From contig NZ_QTTN01000012.1 in assembly GCF_003386535.1 (NCBI RefSeq), positions 62,001 to 126,000 on the forward strand: a stretch of 64,000 nucleotides of DNA. The letters are read 5' to 3'. The notes beneath the pieces are model-generated. The model did not search any database. It was not told where the DNA came from and saw only the letters and a program-made list of their open reading frames with translations. Position numbers and translations under genes: made by a program. This document shows positions 55,623-63,911 of the stretch, in pieces. Positions within the stretch are counted from its first letter, which is position 1. The number at the start of each line of letters is the position of its first letter. This DNA comes from Paenibacillus taihuensis. GTDB taxonomy: Bacteria; Bacillota; Bacilli; Paenibacillales; Paenibacillaceae.

Positions 55623-56612
55623 GTGACCCAAATAAACGATGGTGGTGAGATCATTATTTATTTCATTGCATTTCTAGCTTCCTTTCTAATCGTGTATCTG
55701 CTTATTCCGCCTTTCAGCAAGCTCGCGTTCAAGTTCGACTTTGTGGACAAGCCCCGCAAGAATGTGGAGCGGAAGCTTCACCGAGAGCCGATTCCGCTTA
55801 CGGCCAGCTATGCGATCTTCATTGGATTCTTCATTACATATCTTGCGGTTACGAGAGGATTTACGTGGGAGACCGGCGCTCTGATCGCGGGCGGAGTTCT
55901 GCTGCTCATCATTGGCACCATCGATGATTGGTACAAAACAAAGGGCAAAGACTTCCCTGCCTTGCCGAAGCTGGTCGTTCAACTATCGGCTGCTATTCTT
56001 GTGTACGCATCCGGTATCGTGTTTACGGGCTTCATTAATCCGTTTACCGGCGACTATATCATGCTGCCTGTCGTCCTGCAGTTTCTGCTTACGATCATCT
56101 GGATTTTTGGCGTGACGACAGTGATTAACTTCTCGGATGGTCTGGACGGGCTGGCGGGAGGACTGTCGGCGATTTCGGCGACAACTCTCTTCATTGTTGC
56201 AATCGCGATGGGACAGTCTAACTCGGCCATGATGGCGATTATTCTACTGGGCGTTACGATCGCCTATTTACGTTACAATAAGCCGCCTGCGAAAGTATTC
56301 ATGGGAGATGCCGGTGCAACCTTCTTAGGCTTCCTGCTTGCAGTGATTGCGCTGGACGGGGCGTTCAAGCAGGCGACGGTGCTCTCGTTGTTTATCCCGA
56401 TATTGGCGCTTGGCGTGCCGATCTTTGATAATTTGTTCGTCGTTGTGAAGCGATTCATGGAGGGGAAGCCGATGTATCAAGCGGATGCCACTCAAGCCCA
56501 TTACCGGTTGCTTCGCGCGGGGCTTAATACGAAGCAGGTGCTGATGGTTCTCATGCTGCTTAGCACTTGTTTGGGGCTATCTTCCATTATTTTGTTATTA
56601 GTCCAAATCTAA
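55623..56612 (+). CDS. Undecaprenyl-phosphate GlcNAc-1-phosphate transferase (TagO/WecA/MraY family)
   Basis: The protein has about ten transmembrane helices and the polyprenyl-phosphate sugar transferase motifs: FDFVDKPRKNVERKLHREPIP-type loop, the metal-binding GTIDDWY, NFSDGLDGLAGG, and VFMGDAGATFLGFLL, plus the His-rich-like loop DATQAHYRLLRAGL. It would attach GlcNAc-1-phosphate to undecaprenyl phosphate to start teichoic acid or another surface polymer. The start is unclear: GTG at 55623 has only a poor ribosome binding site, while homologues usually begin near the IIYFIAFLASF segment, where only ATC/ATT codons follow GGTGGTGAG. Confidence 0.9.
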   Translation: MTQINDGGEIIIYFIAFLASFLIVYLLIPPFSKLAFKFDFVDKPRKNVERKLHREPIPLTASYAIFIGFFITYLAVTRGFTWETGALIAGGVLLLIIGTIDDWYKTKGKDFPALPKLVVQLSAAILVYASGIVFTGFINPFTGDYIMLPVVLQFLLTIIWIFGVTTVINFSDGLDGLAGGLSAISATTLFIVAIAMGQSNSAMMAIILLGVTIAYLRYNKPPAKVFMGDAGATFLGFLLAVIALDGAFKQATVLSLFIPILALGVPIFDNLFVVVKRFMEGKPMYQADATQAHYRLLRAGLNTKQVLMVLMLLSTCLGLSSIILLLVQI

Positions 56613-56786
56613 ATCATTCTCGTTCAATAAGCTTGTCATGCTAGTCTGCATAATTGTCCAAGTCCCCTCATAGACATAGAACATCTGAAGCGTAAACGGC
56701 TTATGTCCCGTACGAGCTGCAAACTTTTTTGCAGCATGCGTACAACTCCGGGTACGTTTAATTCAATGGAATGAGGGGTTGATCTC

Positions 56787-58112
56787 ATGCGTCGTCGAAT
56801 CAGTTTTCTCGCGGTAATCTTGCTATGCCTCACGGCGGTGCTCGCAGGCTGCGGGACTAAGGACGCGGAATCGGTTGTCAAAGATTTGGACAAAACGTTG
56901 AACGGGTTGGAAAGCTATCACGGCAAGGGCACCATGACGCTGCATACCGGCCAGCAGCCGCTGGAGTATCAGGTGGACGTTTCGTTCCAGAAGCCGCAGT
57001 ATTACCGCATTGCGCTTACGAACGCGAAGAAGGATATTACGCAAATTGTGCTTCGCAACGATGAAGGCGTATTCGTTCTAACGCCGCGCCTCAATAAAGT
57101 GTTCCGTTTCCAAAGCGATTGGCCGGCTAATCAAGGACAAGTCTACTTGTACCAAACGCTGGTGCAGAGCATTCTGCTGGACAACTCCCGCCAGTTTGCG
57201 GTAGACAATGATGCGTATGTATTTGACGTTATGGCGAACTATCAGAACGGATCGCTCGCACGGCAGAAGATTTGGCTGAACAAATCCGACTATGCGCCGA
57301 GCAAAGTTCAAGTGAGCGACGCGAACGCAGCCGTTATGGTTGAGGTCAAATTCGACTCCTTCCAATTCGGTTCGAAGCTGGAGAAGAGCGTATTCGATAC
57401 ACAGACCAATATGGGTACACCGGCGGGGGACAAGGGTGACAAGCCTACCATCGCTGCCCCGGACGACAGCAACAACAGCAGCAATAGCAGCAACAGCAGC
57501 AATAACAGCGAGAATAGCAGTGCGGCGAATGACGGAAGCAGCAACAACAATTCCGATCAAGCGGCAACGTCGCCGGACAACAATTCTTCGGATTCGAATT
57601 CGAACAATGCGCAGGCGGATTCGAACAGTGACGCCAATTCGAGCGGCAACAATCCGGACAACAGCGCATCCAGCACGGATGTAGACAATTCGAGCAACAA
57701 CGGCAGCGATAACAGCAGCAGCAATGCGAATGAAGACGCGGAAGATACGATGGTGCCAGCCGGCAGCCAAAGCTTCGTAGCGCTCGAGCCTTCCTACTTG
57801 CCGGATGGCGTGTCCGAGAAGGATCAGCAAGACATCGTGTTCGGCGGCAACGCAGGCATCGTCATCCGTTACGCAGGCGATTACGAATATACATTAATCG
57901 AGACGCAGCCGAAGGATGTAGCGGTATCTCAAACGAAGGGCGAGCTGGTGGATCTCGGCTTTACAGTCGGCGTCCTCACAGGCGCGGAAGATGAGCAGAA
58001 GACGCTGACTTGGACGTATAACGGTACAGAGTTCCGTCTTACAAGCGGCGACCTGCCTCAGAACGAAATGTACCAAATCGCACAATCGGTGCAAGGCGAG
58101 ATGTCAAAATAA
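56787..58112 (+). CDS. ydcC: YdcC-like LolA-fold lipoprotein with long Asn/Ser-rich linker
   Basis: The 441-residue protein starts after TGAGGGG. It has a signal sequence with lipobox LAGC, a LolA/outer-membrane-lipoprotein-sorting-like domain (about residues 28-205: LESYHGKGTMTLH, YRIALTNAKKDITQIVLRN), a low-complexity linker of about 115 residues (210-325) made almost only of Asn, Ser, Asp, Gly and Ala, and a C-terminal DUF4367-type domain. In Bacillus subtilis ydcC precedes alr and ndoAI-ndoA in the same order as here and belongs to the forespore/mother-cell sporulation regulon. The linker is far longer than in the Bacillus protein. Confidence 0.85.
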   Translation: MRRRISFLAVILLCLTAVLAGCGTKDAESVVKDLDKTLNGLESYHGKGTMTLHTGQQPLEYQVDVSFQKPQYYRIALTNAKKDITQIVLRNDEGVFVLTPRLNKVFRFQSDWPANQGQVYLYQTLVQSILLDNSRQFAVDNDAYVFDVMANYQNGSLARQKIWLNKSDYAPSKVQVSDANAAVMVEVKFDSFQFGSKLEKSVFDTQTNMGTPAGDKGDKPTIAAPDDSNNSSNSSNSSNNSENSSAANDGSSNNNSDQAATSPDNNSSDSNSNNAQADSNSDANSSGNNPDNSASSTDVDNSSNNGSDNSSSNANEDAEDTMVPAGSQSFVALEPSYLPDGVSEKDQQDIVFGGNAGIVIRYAGDYEYTLIETQPKDVAVSQTKGELVDLGFTVGVLTGAEDEQKTLTWTYNGTEFRLTSGDLPQNEMYQIAQSVQGEMSK

Positions 58113-58169
58113 TGCCGGTGCGATAAACAATTTCCAGCACTTGTTTGACCTGAAATACCCGCGATTTTA

Positions 58170-58199
58170 TTGACAGCCGGAAGCCTAAGCGTTTAACAT
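58170..58199 (+). promoter_or_regulatory. Candidate promoter for alr
   Basis: TTGACA (58170-58175) is followed 18 bp later by TAACAT (58194-58199). Transcription would start near 58206, before the hairpin at 58219. Confidence 0.45.
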
Positions 58200-58218
58200 T
58201 AGGTCTACGGGTTTAAAA

Positions 58219-58258
58219 ATAAACGCCTGCCCAATGCGGTAGGCGTTTACTTTTTGGA
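58219..58258 (+). terminator. Terminator-like hairpin between ydcC and alr
   Basis: The stem AAACGCCTGCC/GGTAGGCGTTT is followed by ACTTTTTGG. It lies only 18 bp before the alr start and downstream of a candidate promoter, so it is either the ydcC terminator or an attenuator in the alr leader. Confidence 0.7.
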
Positions 58259-58275
58259 AATGAAGGTGGACCAAG

Positions 58276-59460
58276 TTGAACTTTGGTGCTTACTATCGCC
58301 CAACGCGGGCAGAGATTTCATTAGATGCGCTTGCGCATAACTTAAAGTCCTTTCGTGAAGCAATCCCGAAAGGCATGCGAATCCTCGCAGCCGTGAAAGC
58401 GAATGCTTACGGTCATGGCGCAATAGAGGTCGCACGTGAAGCAGAACGCTGCGGCGTAGATTATCTCAGTGTTGCTTTTCTGGACGAAGCGCTTCAGCTT
58501 CGGCAGGCTGGCATTAAGTCGAGCATTCTGGTGCTCGGGTATGTTCCGCCGGAAGGGCTTGCTGCCGCACGTGAAGCGAATATCTCGATTGCCCTGTTCA
58601 GCGATGCCATTATTGAAGCGGCGGCTGCACTTCCGCCTAGCGATAAGAAACTGACGGTGCATGTGAAGATCGACACCGGCATGGGTCGTCTTGGCATATT
58701 GGCTGGCGACGAAGCATTGCCTTTCGTTCAGCGTGCCGTGCAGGAGCCGAATTTGTTTGTCGAAGGGCTCTTCACGCATTATGCGCGGGCAGATGAGACG
58801 GACAAGAGCTATACGGAACTGCAATACGAACGCTTCACCAAAGTGGTGAAAGAGCTGAAGGCAGCTGGGTTGGAAATTCCGATCATCCACGCTGCAAATA
58901 GTGCAGCAGGCATTGATACACCGGAGATGGGCTACGGCATGCTGCGCCTCGGCATCAGCATGTACGGTTTATATCCATCCGCTGAAGTGAACAAGACGCG
59001 GATCGCGCTTGAGCCGGTGCTCACCTTGAAGACCGCAGTGGTGATGGTGAAGGATGTGCCGCCAGGCTGGGGAATCAGCTATGGAACGCGATATTTCACA
59101 CAAGGCACCGAAGCCATAGGAACGATCCCGATCGGTTACGCCGACGGCTTTAACCGGATGTTGACTGGCAAAGCAGAAGTGCTGGTGCGCGGACAGCGGG
59201 TTCCGGTGCGCGGCACGATCTGTATGGACCAATGCATGATTGGGCTTGATGCAGCGGCAGCAGCCGGGAACAAACCGGTCGAAGTAGGCGAGGAAGTTGT
59301 CGTTATCGGCCGTCAAGGCGATGCAGCAATAACGACAGAAGAAGTTGCAGATCAGCTGGGTACGATTAATTATGAAATTACGTGCGCGCTTGCAAACCGC
59401 GTGCCTCGTGTTTACATGCGCGGCGGCAGTGTAACGGCGGTAACGAATCCGCTATTGTAG
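58276..59460 (+). CDS. alr: Alanine racemase
   Basis: The TTG start at 58276 follows GAAGGTGG. The 394-residue PLP enzyme has K41 in AVKANAYGHG (cofactor lysine), Y269 in GWGISYGTRYF (the second catalytic base), the IDTGMGRLG motif and the C-terminal RGTICMDQCMI and NYEITCAL blocks. It makes D-alanine for peptidoglycan and teichoic acid. Its position between ydcC and the ndoAI/ndoA toxin-antitoxin pair is the conserved Bacillales order. Confidence 0.96.
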   Translation: MNFGAYYRPTRAEISLDALAHNLKSFREAIPKGMRILAAVKANAYGHGAIEVAREAERCGVDYLSVAFLDEALQLRQAGIKSSILVLGYVPPEGLAAAREANISIALFSDAIIEAAAALPPSDKKLTVHVKIDTGMGRLGILAGDEALPFVQRAVQEPNLFVEGLFTHYARADETDKSYTELQYERFTKVVKELKAAGLEIPIIHAANSAAGIDTPEMGYGMLRLGISMYGLYPSAEVNKTRIALEPVLTLKTAVVMVKDVPPGWGISYGTRYFTQGTEAIGTIPIGYADGFNRMLTGKAEVLVRGQRVPVRGTICMDQCMIGLDAAAAAGNKPVEVGEEVVVIGRQGDAAITTEEVADQLGTINYEITCALANRVPRVYMRGGSVTAVTNPLL

Positions 59461-59622
59461 GTTCAGGAATTAATTACCTGTGAAGGATTTGCACTGGTTT
59501 TAGAGGATTTTATCATCTAACCGCGAATAATGTTATAGAGGCAGTTTGTCTTTAAATGAAGGTCTTTCCGTAATACCGGTATGCAGCATACTTGATATAT
59601 CGCTCGCATACATATGAGGGTG

Positions 59623-59628
59623 TATAAT
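59623..59628 (+). promoter_or_regulatory. Candidate -10 box of the ndoAI-ndoA operon
   Basis: TATAAT lies 65 bp upstream of the antitoxin start; the -35 is poor. The 232-bp gap after alr otherwise shows no feature I can name. Confidence 0.4.
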
Positions 59629-59692
59629 ACGGCCCAAACAATGACATACTGTTACTGTTTTTTGTTGGAAATGTTTTGGAGGTGCGAGTTCG

Positions 59693-59974
59693 GTGGCCAA
59701 TGTGCAAAACACCAAAAGGATTATGATCAGCTTACCGGATCATTTGCTGGAGGAAGTCGACGGAATCGTCGCCAAAGAAAACTCGAACCGGAGCGAATTT
59801 ATTCGTCAGGCAATGAAGTTGTATTTAATTGAACGAAAGAAACGCCAGATTCGCGATTCGATGCAGCGCGGTTATTTGGAAATGGCGAAAATCAACTTAG
59901 TGATGGCGTCGGAAGCTTTTCAAGCGGAGGAAGATGCCGGCGATACGCTCGGCCGACTCGTAAGCGGGGTGTAA
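59693..59974 (+). CDS. ndoAI: Type II antitoxin EndoAI (ribbon-helix-helix, CopG/Arc family)
   Basis: GTG at 59693 follows TTTTGGAGG. The 93-residue protein starts with a ribbon-helix-helix DNA-binding fold (NTKRIMISLPDHLLEEVDG, NRSEFIRQAMKLYL) and ends with a helical toxin-binding tail. It is the antitoxin of the mRNA interferase encoded 4 bp downstream and probably autoregulates the operon. Confidence 0.93.
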   Translation: MANVQNTKRIMISLPDHLLEEVDGIVAKENSNRSEFIRQAMKLYLIERKKRQIRDSMQRGYLEMAKINLVMASEAFQAEEDAGDTLGRLVSGV

Positions 59975-59977
59975 AGC

Positions 59978-60328
59978 TTGATCGTTAAACGCGGCGATGT
60001 GTTTTTTGCTGACTTGTCACCTGTTGTCGGTTCTGAACAGGGAGGAGTGCGTCCTGTTCTGGTTATTCAAAATGATATTGGCAATCGCTTCAGTCCGACC
60101 GTCATTGTAGCTGCGATTACAGCTCAAATACAGAAGGCGAAGCTGCCGACGCATGTAGAGATTGATGCGGCGCTTCATGGGTTTGACCGTGATTCCGTCC
60201 TTCTTCTCGAACAGATTCGCACGATTGATAAACAGCGTCTTACCGACAAGATCACACACCTCGACGATGAAACGATGCGCAAAGTAGACGAGGCGCTGCA
60301 GATCAGCGTTGGTCTTATTGATTTTTGA
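59978..60328 (+). CDS. ndoA: mRNA interferase EndoA (MazF/PemK family toxin)
   Basis: A TTG start at 59978 lies close behind the antitoxin stop, with GCGGGGTG as ribosome binding site. The 116-residue product [34 protein letters not shown] and [16 protein letters not shown] is nearly the consensus EndoA, which cuts RNA at UACAU-type sites in Bacillus. The catalytic Arg and Thr positions (RPVLV, AITAQ) are intact, so the toxin should be active. Confidence 0.95.
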   Translation: MIVKRGDVFFADLSPVVGSEQGGVRPVLVIQNDIGNRFSPTVIVAAITAQIQKAKLPTHVEIDAALHGFDRDSVLLLEQIRTIDKQRLTDKITHLDDETMRKVDEALQISVGLIDF

Positions 60329-60342
60329 ATAGGCTTAATACG

Positions 60343-60377
60343 ACAGCAGGGCCGAAATGGGCTCTGTTTTTTTTTGC
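60343..60377 (+). terminator. Rho-independent terminator of the ndoAI-ndoA operon
   Basis: An imperfect hairpin (ACAGCAGGGCC with GGGCTCTGT, two bulges) is followed by nine T residues. Confidence 0.8.
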
Positions 60378-60516
60378 GTTCAAATCGATTGCGCGCAGTA
60401 ATGTCGATAAGGTCGGTCTTCGGACGTAGCGCAAGTTCAATCCTGCGCCGCTGTCTGCGAAGCGGCATTCCATCCATAATGAGAGTAAGATGAATCACTA
60501 ATGGAGGAATGACGAG

Positions 60517-61209
60517 ATGAACACAATGAATCGGCCGGATTTTGCAATTTCGGGTATGGGACGCACTGGCGGCGGAGACTTCCACCGCGCCCAGCTGGAT
60601 GGCGTCAGCACAGTGGAAGGAGACCTGGATTGTTATTCCTTCAAGATGAACGGGCTGGCTACAGTGAAAGGCAGCGTTAGGGCAGAGGAACGGTTCGAGG
60701 GCAACGGGAAGCTGAAGGTGGAAGGCCCGGTAGCGGCTGCAGTGATGAAGCTGGAGGGGCAAATTACGATAAATGGGTCCGTTCAGAGCGACGTCTTCGA
60801 GGGCAGCGGCTATATGAAAGTGCATGGCGACTGCCGCACGAATCGTTGTGATGTTCGGGGAGCGCTCGCTGTGGATGGAGTGCTGAGCGCGGATCAAATG
60901 CATGTATGGCTGGAAGGGCCGTTTCGCGCAGAGGCGATCCGGTGCAGAGAGCTGCGGGTGAAGACCACGCACGGCGGTACGCTGAAGCGGCTGTTGAATT
61001 CGATTCTGCCTGCTACGTGGCAAACGCAGCTGCGTGCAGATTTCATCGAAGGCGATGAGATCGAGCTGCGGGAGACGACCGCATCGCTCGTTCGCGGCCG
61101 CCGCGTATCGATTGGAGCGGGCTGCGTGATCGACCGCGTTGAATATGAGAGTGAGCTTATCGTGCACCCGGACGCTGTCGTCCATTCGCGCGAGCAGCTC
61201 GTGCGATAG
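60517..61209 (+). CDS. Bactofilin-like polymer-forming protein (BacE/YhbE type)
   Basis: The 230-residue protein follows AATGGAGGAA. It is built from short beta-helix turns (GVSTVEGDLDCYSFKMNGLA, TVKGSVRAEERFEGNGKLKV, ITINGSVQSDVFEGSGYMKV) as in bactofilins, which self-assemble into non-nucleotide cytoskeletal filaments. Paired bactofilins are known from Bacillus subtilis (BacE and BacF, formerly YhbE and YhbF), needed for flagellar hook assembly. The second member is 13 bp downstream. Confidence 0.82.
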   Translation: MNTMNRPDFAISGMGRTGGGDFHRAQLDGVSTVEGDLDCYSFKMNGLATVKGSVRAEERFEGNGKLKVEGPVAAAVMKLEGQITINGSVQSDVFEGSGYMKVHGDCRTNRCDVRGALAVDGVLSADQMHVWLEGPFRAEAIRCRELRVKTTHGGTLKRLLNSILPATWQTQLRADFIEGDEIELRETTASLVRGRRVSIGAGCVIDRVEYESELIVHPDAVVHSREQLVR

Positions 61210-61222
61210 GAGGGCATAAGCG

Positions 61223-61894
61223 ATGGCGACAGGCGTTAGCAGGAAGGTGAAGATTACCGGCTCAGGCTCGACGTCCGGCGGTCTGTTCGACAGCGTCCGC
61301 GTGATGGGCGAAGGCCAGGTGCTTGGTACAATCGAGAGCGAATCGGTCAAAAGCATGGGCACGCTGAATGTTTCCGGCTCGCTCAAAGCAGGGCAGTACC
61401 AGCAGATTGGGGAAACGGTAGTGTCTGGAGATTTGATGGGCGGCTATATGAATGTGCTTGGCCAGCTGAGCGTGTCCGGTCGCATTCGCTGCCGTTCGAT
61501 GAAGCTGCGGGGCCAGCTCGATGTGCTCGGCGAATGTGAAGCCGATGACTTCGATGCAAGAGGCGGCTTCCATATTCATGGGCTGCTAAGCGGCAAAGTT
61601 GTCGACATCCGCACATGGGGACCGTGCAAGGCGAAGGAGATCGGCGGCAACAGGGTGACCGTTCGCAAGAGCAAATGGGGCGGCATGAAGCAGTGGTTCT
61701 CCGGCAAGCATCCGATGGAGCTGTCGGCGGAGCTGATCGAGGGCGAGAGCATCTATCTGGAGCATACGACGGCTGACGTCGTTCGCGGCAATGAAGTGAC
61801 GATCGGACCGGGCTGCCGGATCGGGCTCGTGGAATATCGCCGGTCGCTCAAGCTGAGCAGAGATGCGGAAGTGGAACAGCAGGTGAAGCTATAA
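61223..61894 (+). CDS. Bactofilin-like polymer-forming protein (BacF/YhbF type)
   Basis: ATG at 61223 follows AGGAGGG. The 223-residue protein has the same beta-helix repeat (VLGTIESESVKSMGTLNVSG, VVSGDLMGGYMNVLGQLSVS, QLDVLGECEADDFDARGGF) and a C-terminal part alignable with its neighbour (ELIEGESIYLEHTTADVVRG with FIEGDEIELRETTASLVRG). The two are probably co-polymerising subunits. No membrane anchor is present. Confidence 0.82.
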   Translation: MATGVSRKVKITGSGSTSGGLFDSVRVMGEGQVLGTIESESVKSMGTLNVSGSLKAGQYQQIGETVVSGDLMGGYMNVLGQLSVSGRIRCRSMKLRGQLDVLGECEADDFDARGGFHIHGLLSGKVVDIRTWGPCKAKEIGGNRVTVRKSKWGGMKQWFSGKHPMELSAELIEGESIYLEHTTADVVRGNEVTIGPGCRIGLVEYRRSLKLSRDAEVEQQVKL

Positions 61895-61915
61895 CGTTGC
61901 TGTCAGAGTAATAAC

Positions 61916-61953
61916 AGTACTATAAAAGTATTTATAGCTGTAACTATAGTACT
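61916..61953. repeat. Perfect 9-bp inverted repeat
   Basis: AGTACTATA (61916-61924) and TATAGTACT (61945-61953) are separated by 20 bp of AT-rich sequence. There is no T-tract. It could be an operator for the kinase gene downstream or part of the bactofilin 3' end. Confidence 0.5.
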
Positions 61954-61960
61954 TCTGGAT

Positions 61961-62035
61961 TGGGGGCTGTGGCTGCTCGCGGAATAGGTGCATGAAGTGC
62001 ACGTTCCTCGAGCGGCAGCAGCCCTCTTTTGTCTA
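61961..62035 (+). terminator. Probable terminator of the bactofilin operon
   Basis: GGGCTGTGGCTGCTCG can pair imperfectly with CGAGCGGCAGCAGCCC; an inner hairpin GTGCATGAAGTGCAC is present, and CTCTTTTGTC follows. Confidence 0.6.
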
Positions 62036-62053
62036 TCGACATTCTGCTATCGT

Positions 62054-62081
62054 TTGTATAATCCTGTCGTCGCGCTATAAT
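62054..62081 (+). promoter_or_regulatory. Promoter of the second YesM/AraC operon
   Basis: TTGTAT (62054-62059) and TATAAT (62076-62081) are separated by 16 bp, 31 bp before the kinase start. Confidence 0.6.
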
Positions 62082-62111
62082 AAGACTATTCTGCCGGGTG
62101 GAGGATCTGCT

Positions 62112-63911
62112 GTGATTGAGAGGCTGTGGCAACGACTAAATGGATACATATCGAGCAAGCTGCGCAACCAGCTCATTACGCTGTTCTCGGCAATCGGGGC
62201 GTGCATCGTTATTTTGCTGACGTACTTGTCCTATTTGCAGTCCGCTGGCATGAACCGGGATAATTTTATCGAAAGCAACGTGAAAATTTTGAAGCTGGTC
62301 AATCAGAATCTGGACGGGTATTTGGGCCGGATTGATGAGCTGTCAATCTCGCTGCGCAAAGACGCGCAGTTTATGGACGCCATTATATCGAAGGAGTATG
62401 GCAGCCAGAGCTATATCCAGAATCAACTGAAGAACTTATATTACTCCAGTGACGATATCGAAGCCGTGTCGATCTATACGCCGATGACCGGCATGCAATA
62501 TACCATGTCGAAGGCATTCGTGAACCTGAAGCAGGAAGCGACGAACGAGCCGGAGGCGCAGCGTTGGTACCGGGAAGCGGCGCAAAGCCGGCGTTTCCGC
62601 AGCATTGAGTCAGGCTATGGCTCAGATGGGAGCGGACACTTTCTCGTTTTTCATCGCATTCTGATCAATATCGCGGATAAGAAGCCGCTTGCTGCGGTGT
62701 CAATCTCCTATAACCTGAACGAGATTAAACGGATTTTGCAGGATATGACAGGCAAGTCCGGTGAATATATCGGGATCTATAACGAACAGAACGAATTGTT
62801 TTATGCTGAAGGACCGAAGCTGGCGGAGGCGAAGACGGAGAGTCTGCTGCGAACGATACCTGTCGACGCAACCGATACCGAGCATTCGACCTGGACGATC
62901 GATGGGGAGCGGTACTTGGCGATTTATAATGTGTCCCTGAATAACGGCTGGAAGCTGGTGACGCTGACGCCTTACAGCGTGCTGAACAAGGAAGCTTCGC
63001 ATGCCGGCTGGATCAATCTGATTGCTGGCGCGGCGTTCGTCGTGCTGCTCATCTTCGTCATTGTTGTGGCGGCGAATGCGATCACGAGCCGGCTCATGAA
63101 GCTGTCTCGCCAAATTGTGATGCTCGGAGACGGCAATTTCGAGGTGCAGAGCGAGATTGAAGGCAGTGACGAGATCGCGCACCTGTCGCGAAAATATAAC
63201 CAAATGATCGTGAGAATAAACGAGTTGATTGGTGAACGCTACGAGATGCAGATCAATGAGAGAACGGCAAGGTTAATTGCGCTTGAGGCGCAGATTAATC
63301 CGCATTTTCTATACAATTCGCTGCAGGCGATCTCGACCGAGGCGATCATTAGCGGGCAAGAGAACATTCAGGAGATGGTCGACGCGCTGGCATCTTCGCT
63401 CCGTTATGCGATCAAGGAAGCGGAGACGGTTCGGGTGAAAGAGGAGCTTGCTCACGTCGGCAATTACATGCTGCTGCAGCAAGCGCGTTTCGGTGAGAGA
63501 CTGCGGTTGCAAGTTGAGGCGGAAGAAGCGGTTATGGAAGCTTGGATTCCGAAGATGACGGTGCAAATTCTGGTCGAGAACACGATCAAGCACGGGCTTG
63601 AGCAGATGATGGGAACGATGGAGGTACGGGTGAAGGCAGAAGCTGCGGAAGGCAGCCTCATCATCACCGTATCCGACAATGGCCCCGGCATTGCGGAGGA
63701 GCGGCTGATCGAGATTCGGTCGCTGCTGGACAGCCAGGTGCTCGAGTATCGCGAAGGCATTGGCTTAAATAATATAAATGCGAGAATTAAGCTGTTGTTC
63801 GGACCGGAGTCCGAGCTTCACATTCATAGCAGGCATGGAGAAGGGACGACCGTTATAGTGACGCTGCCGCTAAGAGAGGAGAGACCGTATGTACAAGGCT
63901 ATCATCATTGA
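62112..63911 (+). CDS. YesM-type sensor histidine kinase (second)
   Basis: GTG at 62112 follows GTGGAGG; the frame is open further upstream but lies before the promoter. The 599-residue protein has a transmembrane helix near residues 22-40, a dCache-like extracellular sensor, a second transmembrane helix (NLIAGAAFVVLLIFVIVVAA), HAMP, His_kinase with phospho-acceptor H398 in NPHFLYNSLQ, and HATPase_c with LVENTIKHG, DNGPGI and GIGLNNINARIKLL boxes. It overlaps the following regulator gene by 23 bp. It is related to, but not a recent copy of, the kinase at 8636. Confidence 0.92.
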   Translation: MIERLWQRLNGYISSKLRNQLITLFSAIGACIVILLTYLSYLQSAGMNRDNFIESNVKILKLVNQNLDGYLGRIDELSISLRKDAQFMDAIISKEYGSQSYIQNQLKNLYYSSDDIEAVSIYTPMTGMQYTMSKAFVNLKQEATNEPEAQRWYREAAQSRRFRSIESGYGSDGSGHFLVFHRILINIADKKPLAAVSISYNLNEIKRILQDMTGKSGEYIGIYNEQNELFYAEGPKLAEAKTESLLRTIPVDATDTEHSTWTIDGERYLAIYNVSLNNGWKLVTLTPYSVLNKEASHAGWINLIAGAAFVVLLIFVIVVAANAITSRLMKLSRQIVMLGDGNFEVQSEIEGSDEIAHLSRKYNQMIVRINELIGERYEMQINERTARLIALEAQINPHFLYNSLQAISTEAIISGQENIQEMVDALASSLRYAIKEAETVRVKEELAHVGNYMLLQQARFGERLRLQVEAEEAVMEAWIPKMTVQILVENTIKHGLEQMMGTMEVRVKAEAAEGSLIITVSDNGPGIAEERLIEIRSLLDSQVLEYREGIGLNNINARIKLLFGPESELHIHSRHGEGTTVIVTLPLREERPYVQGYHH

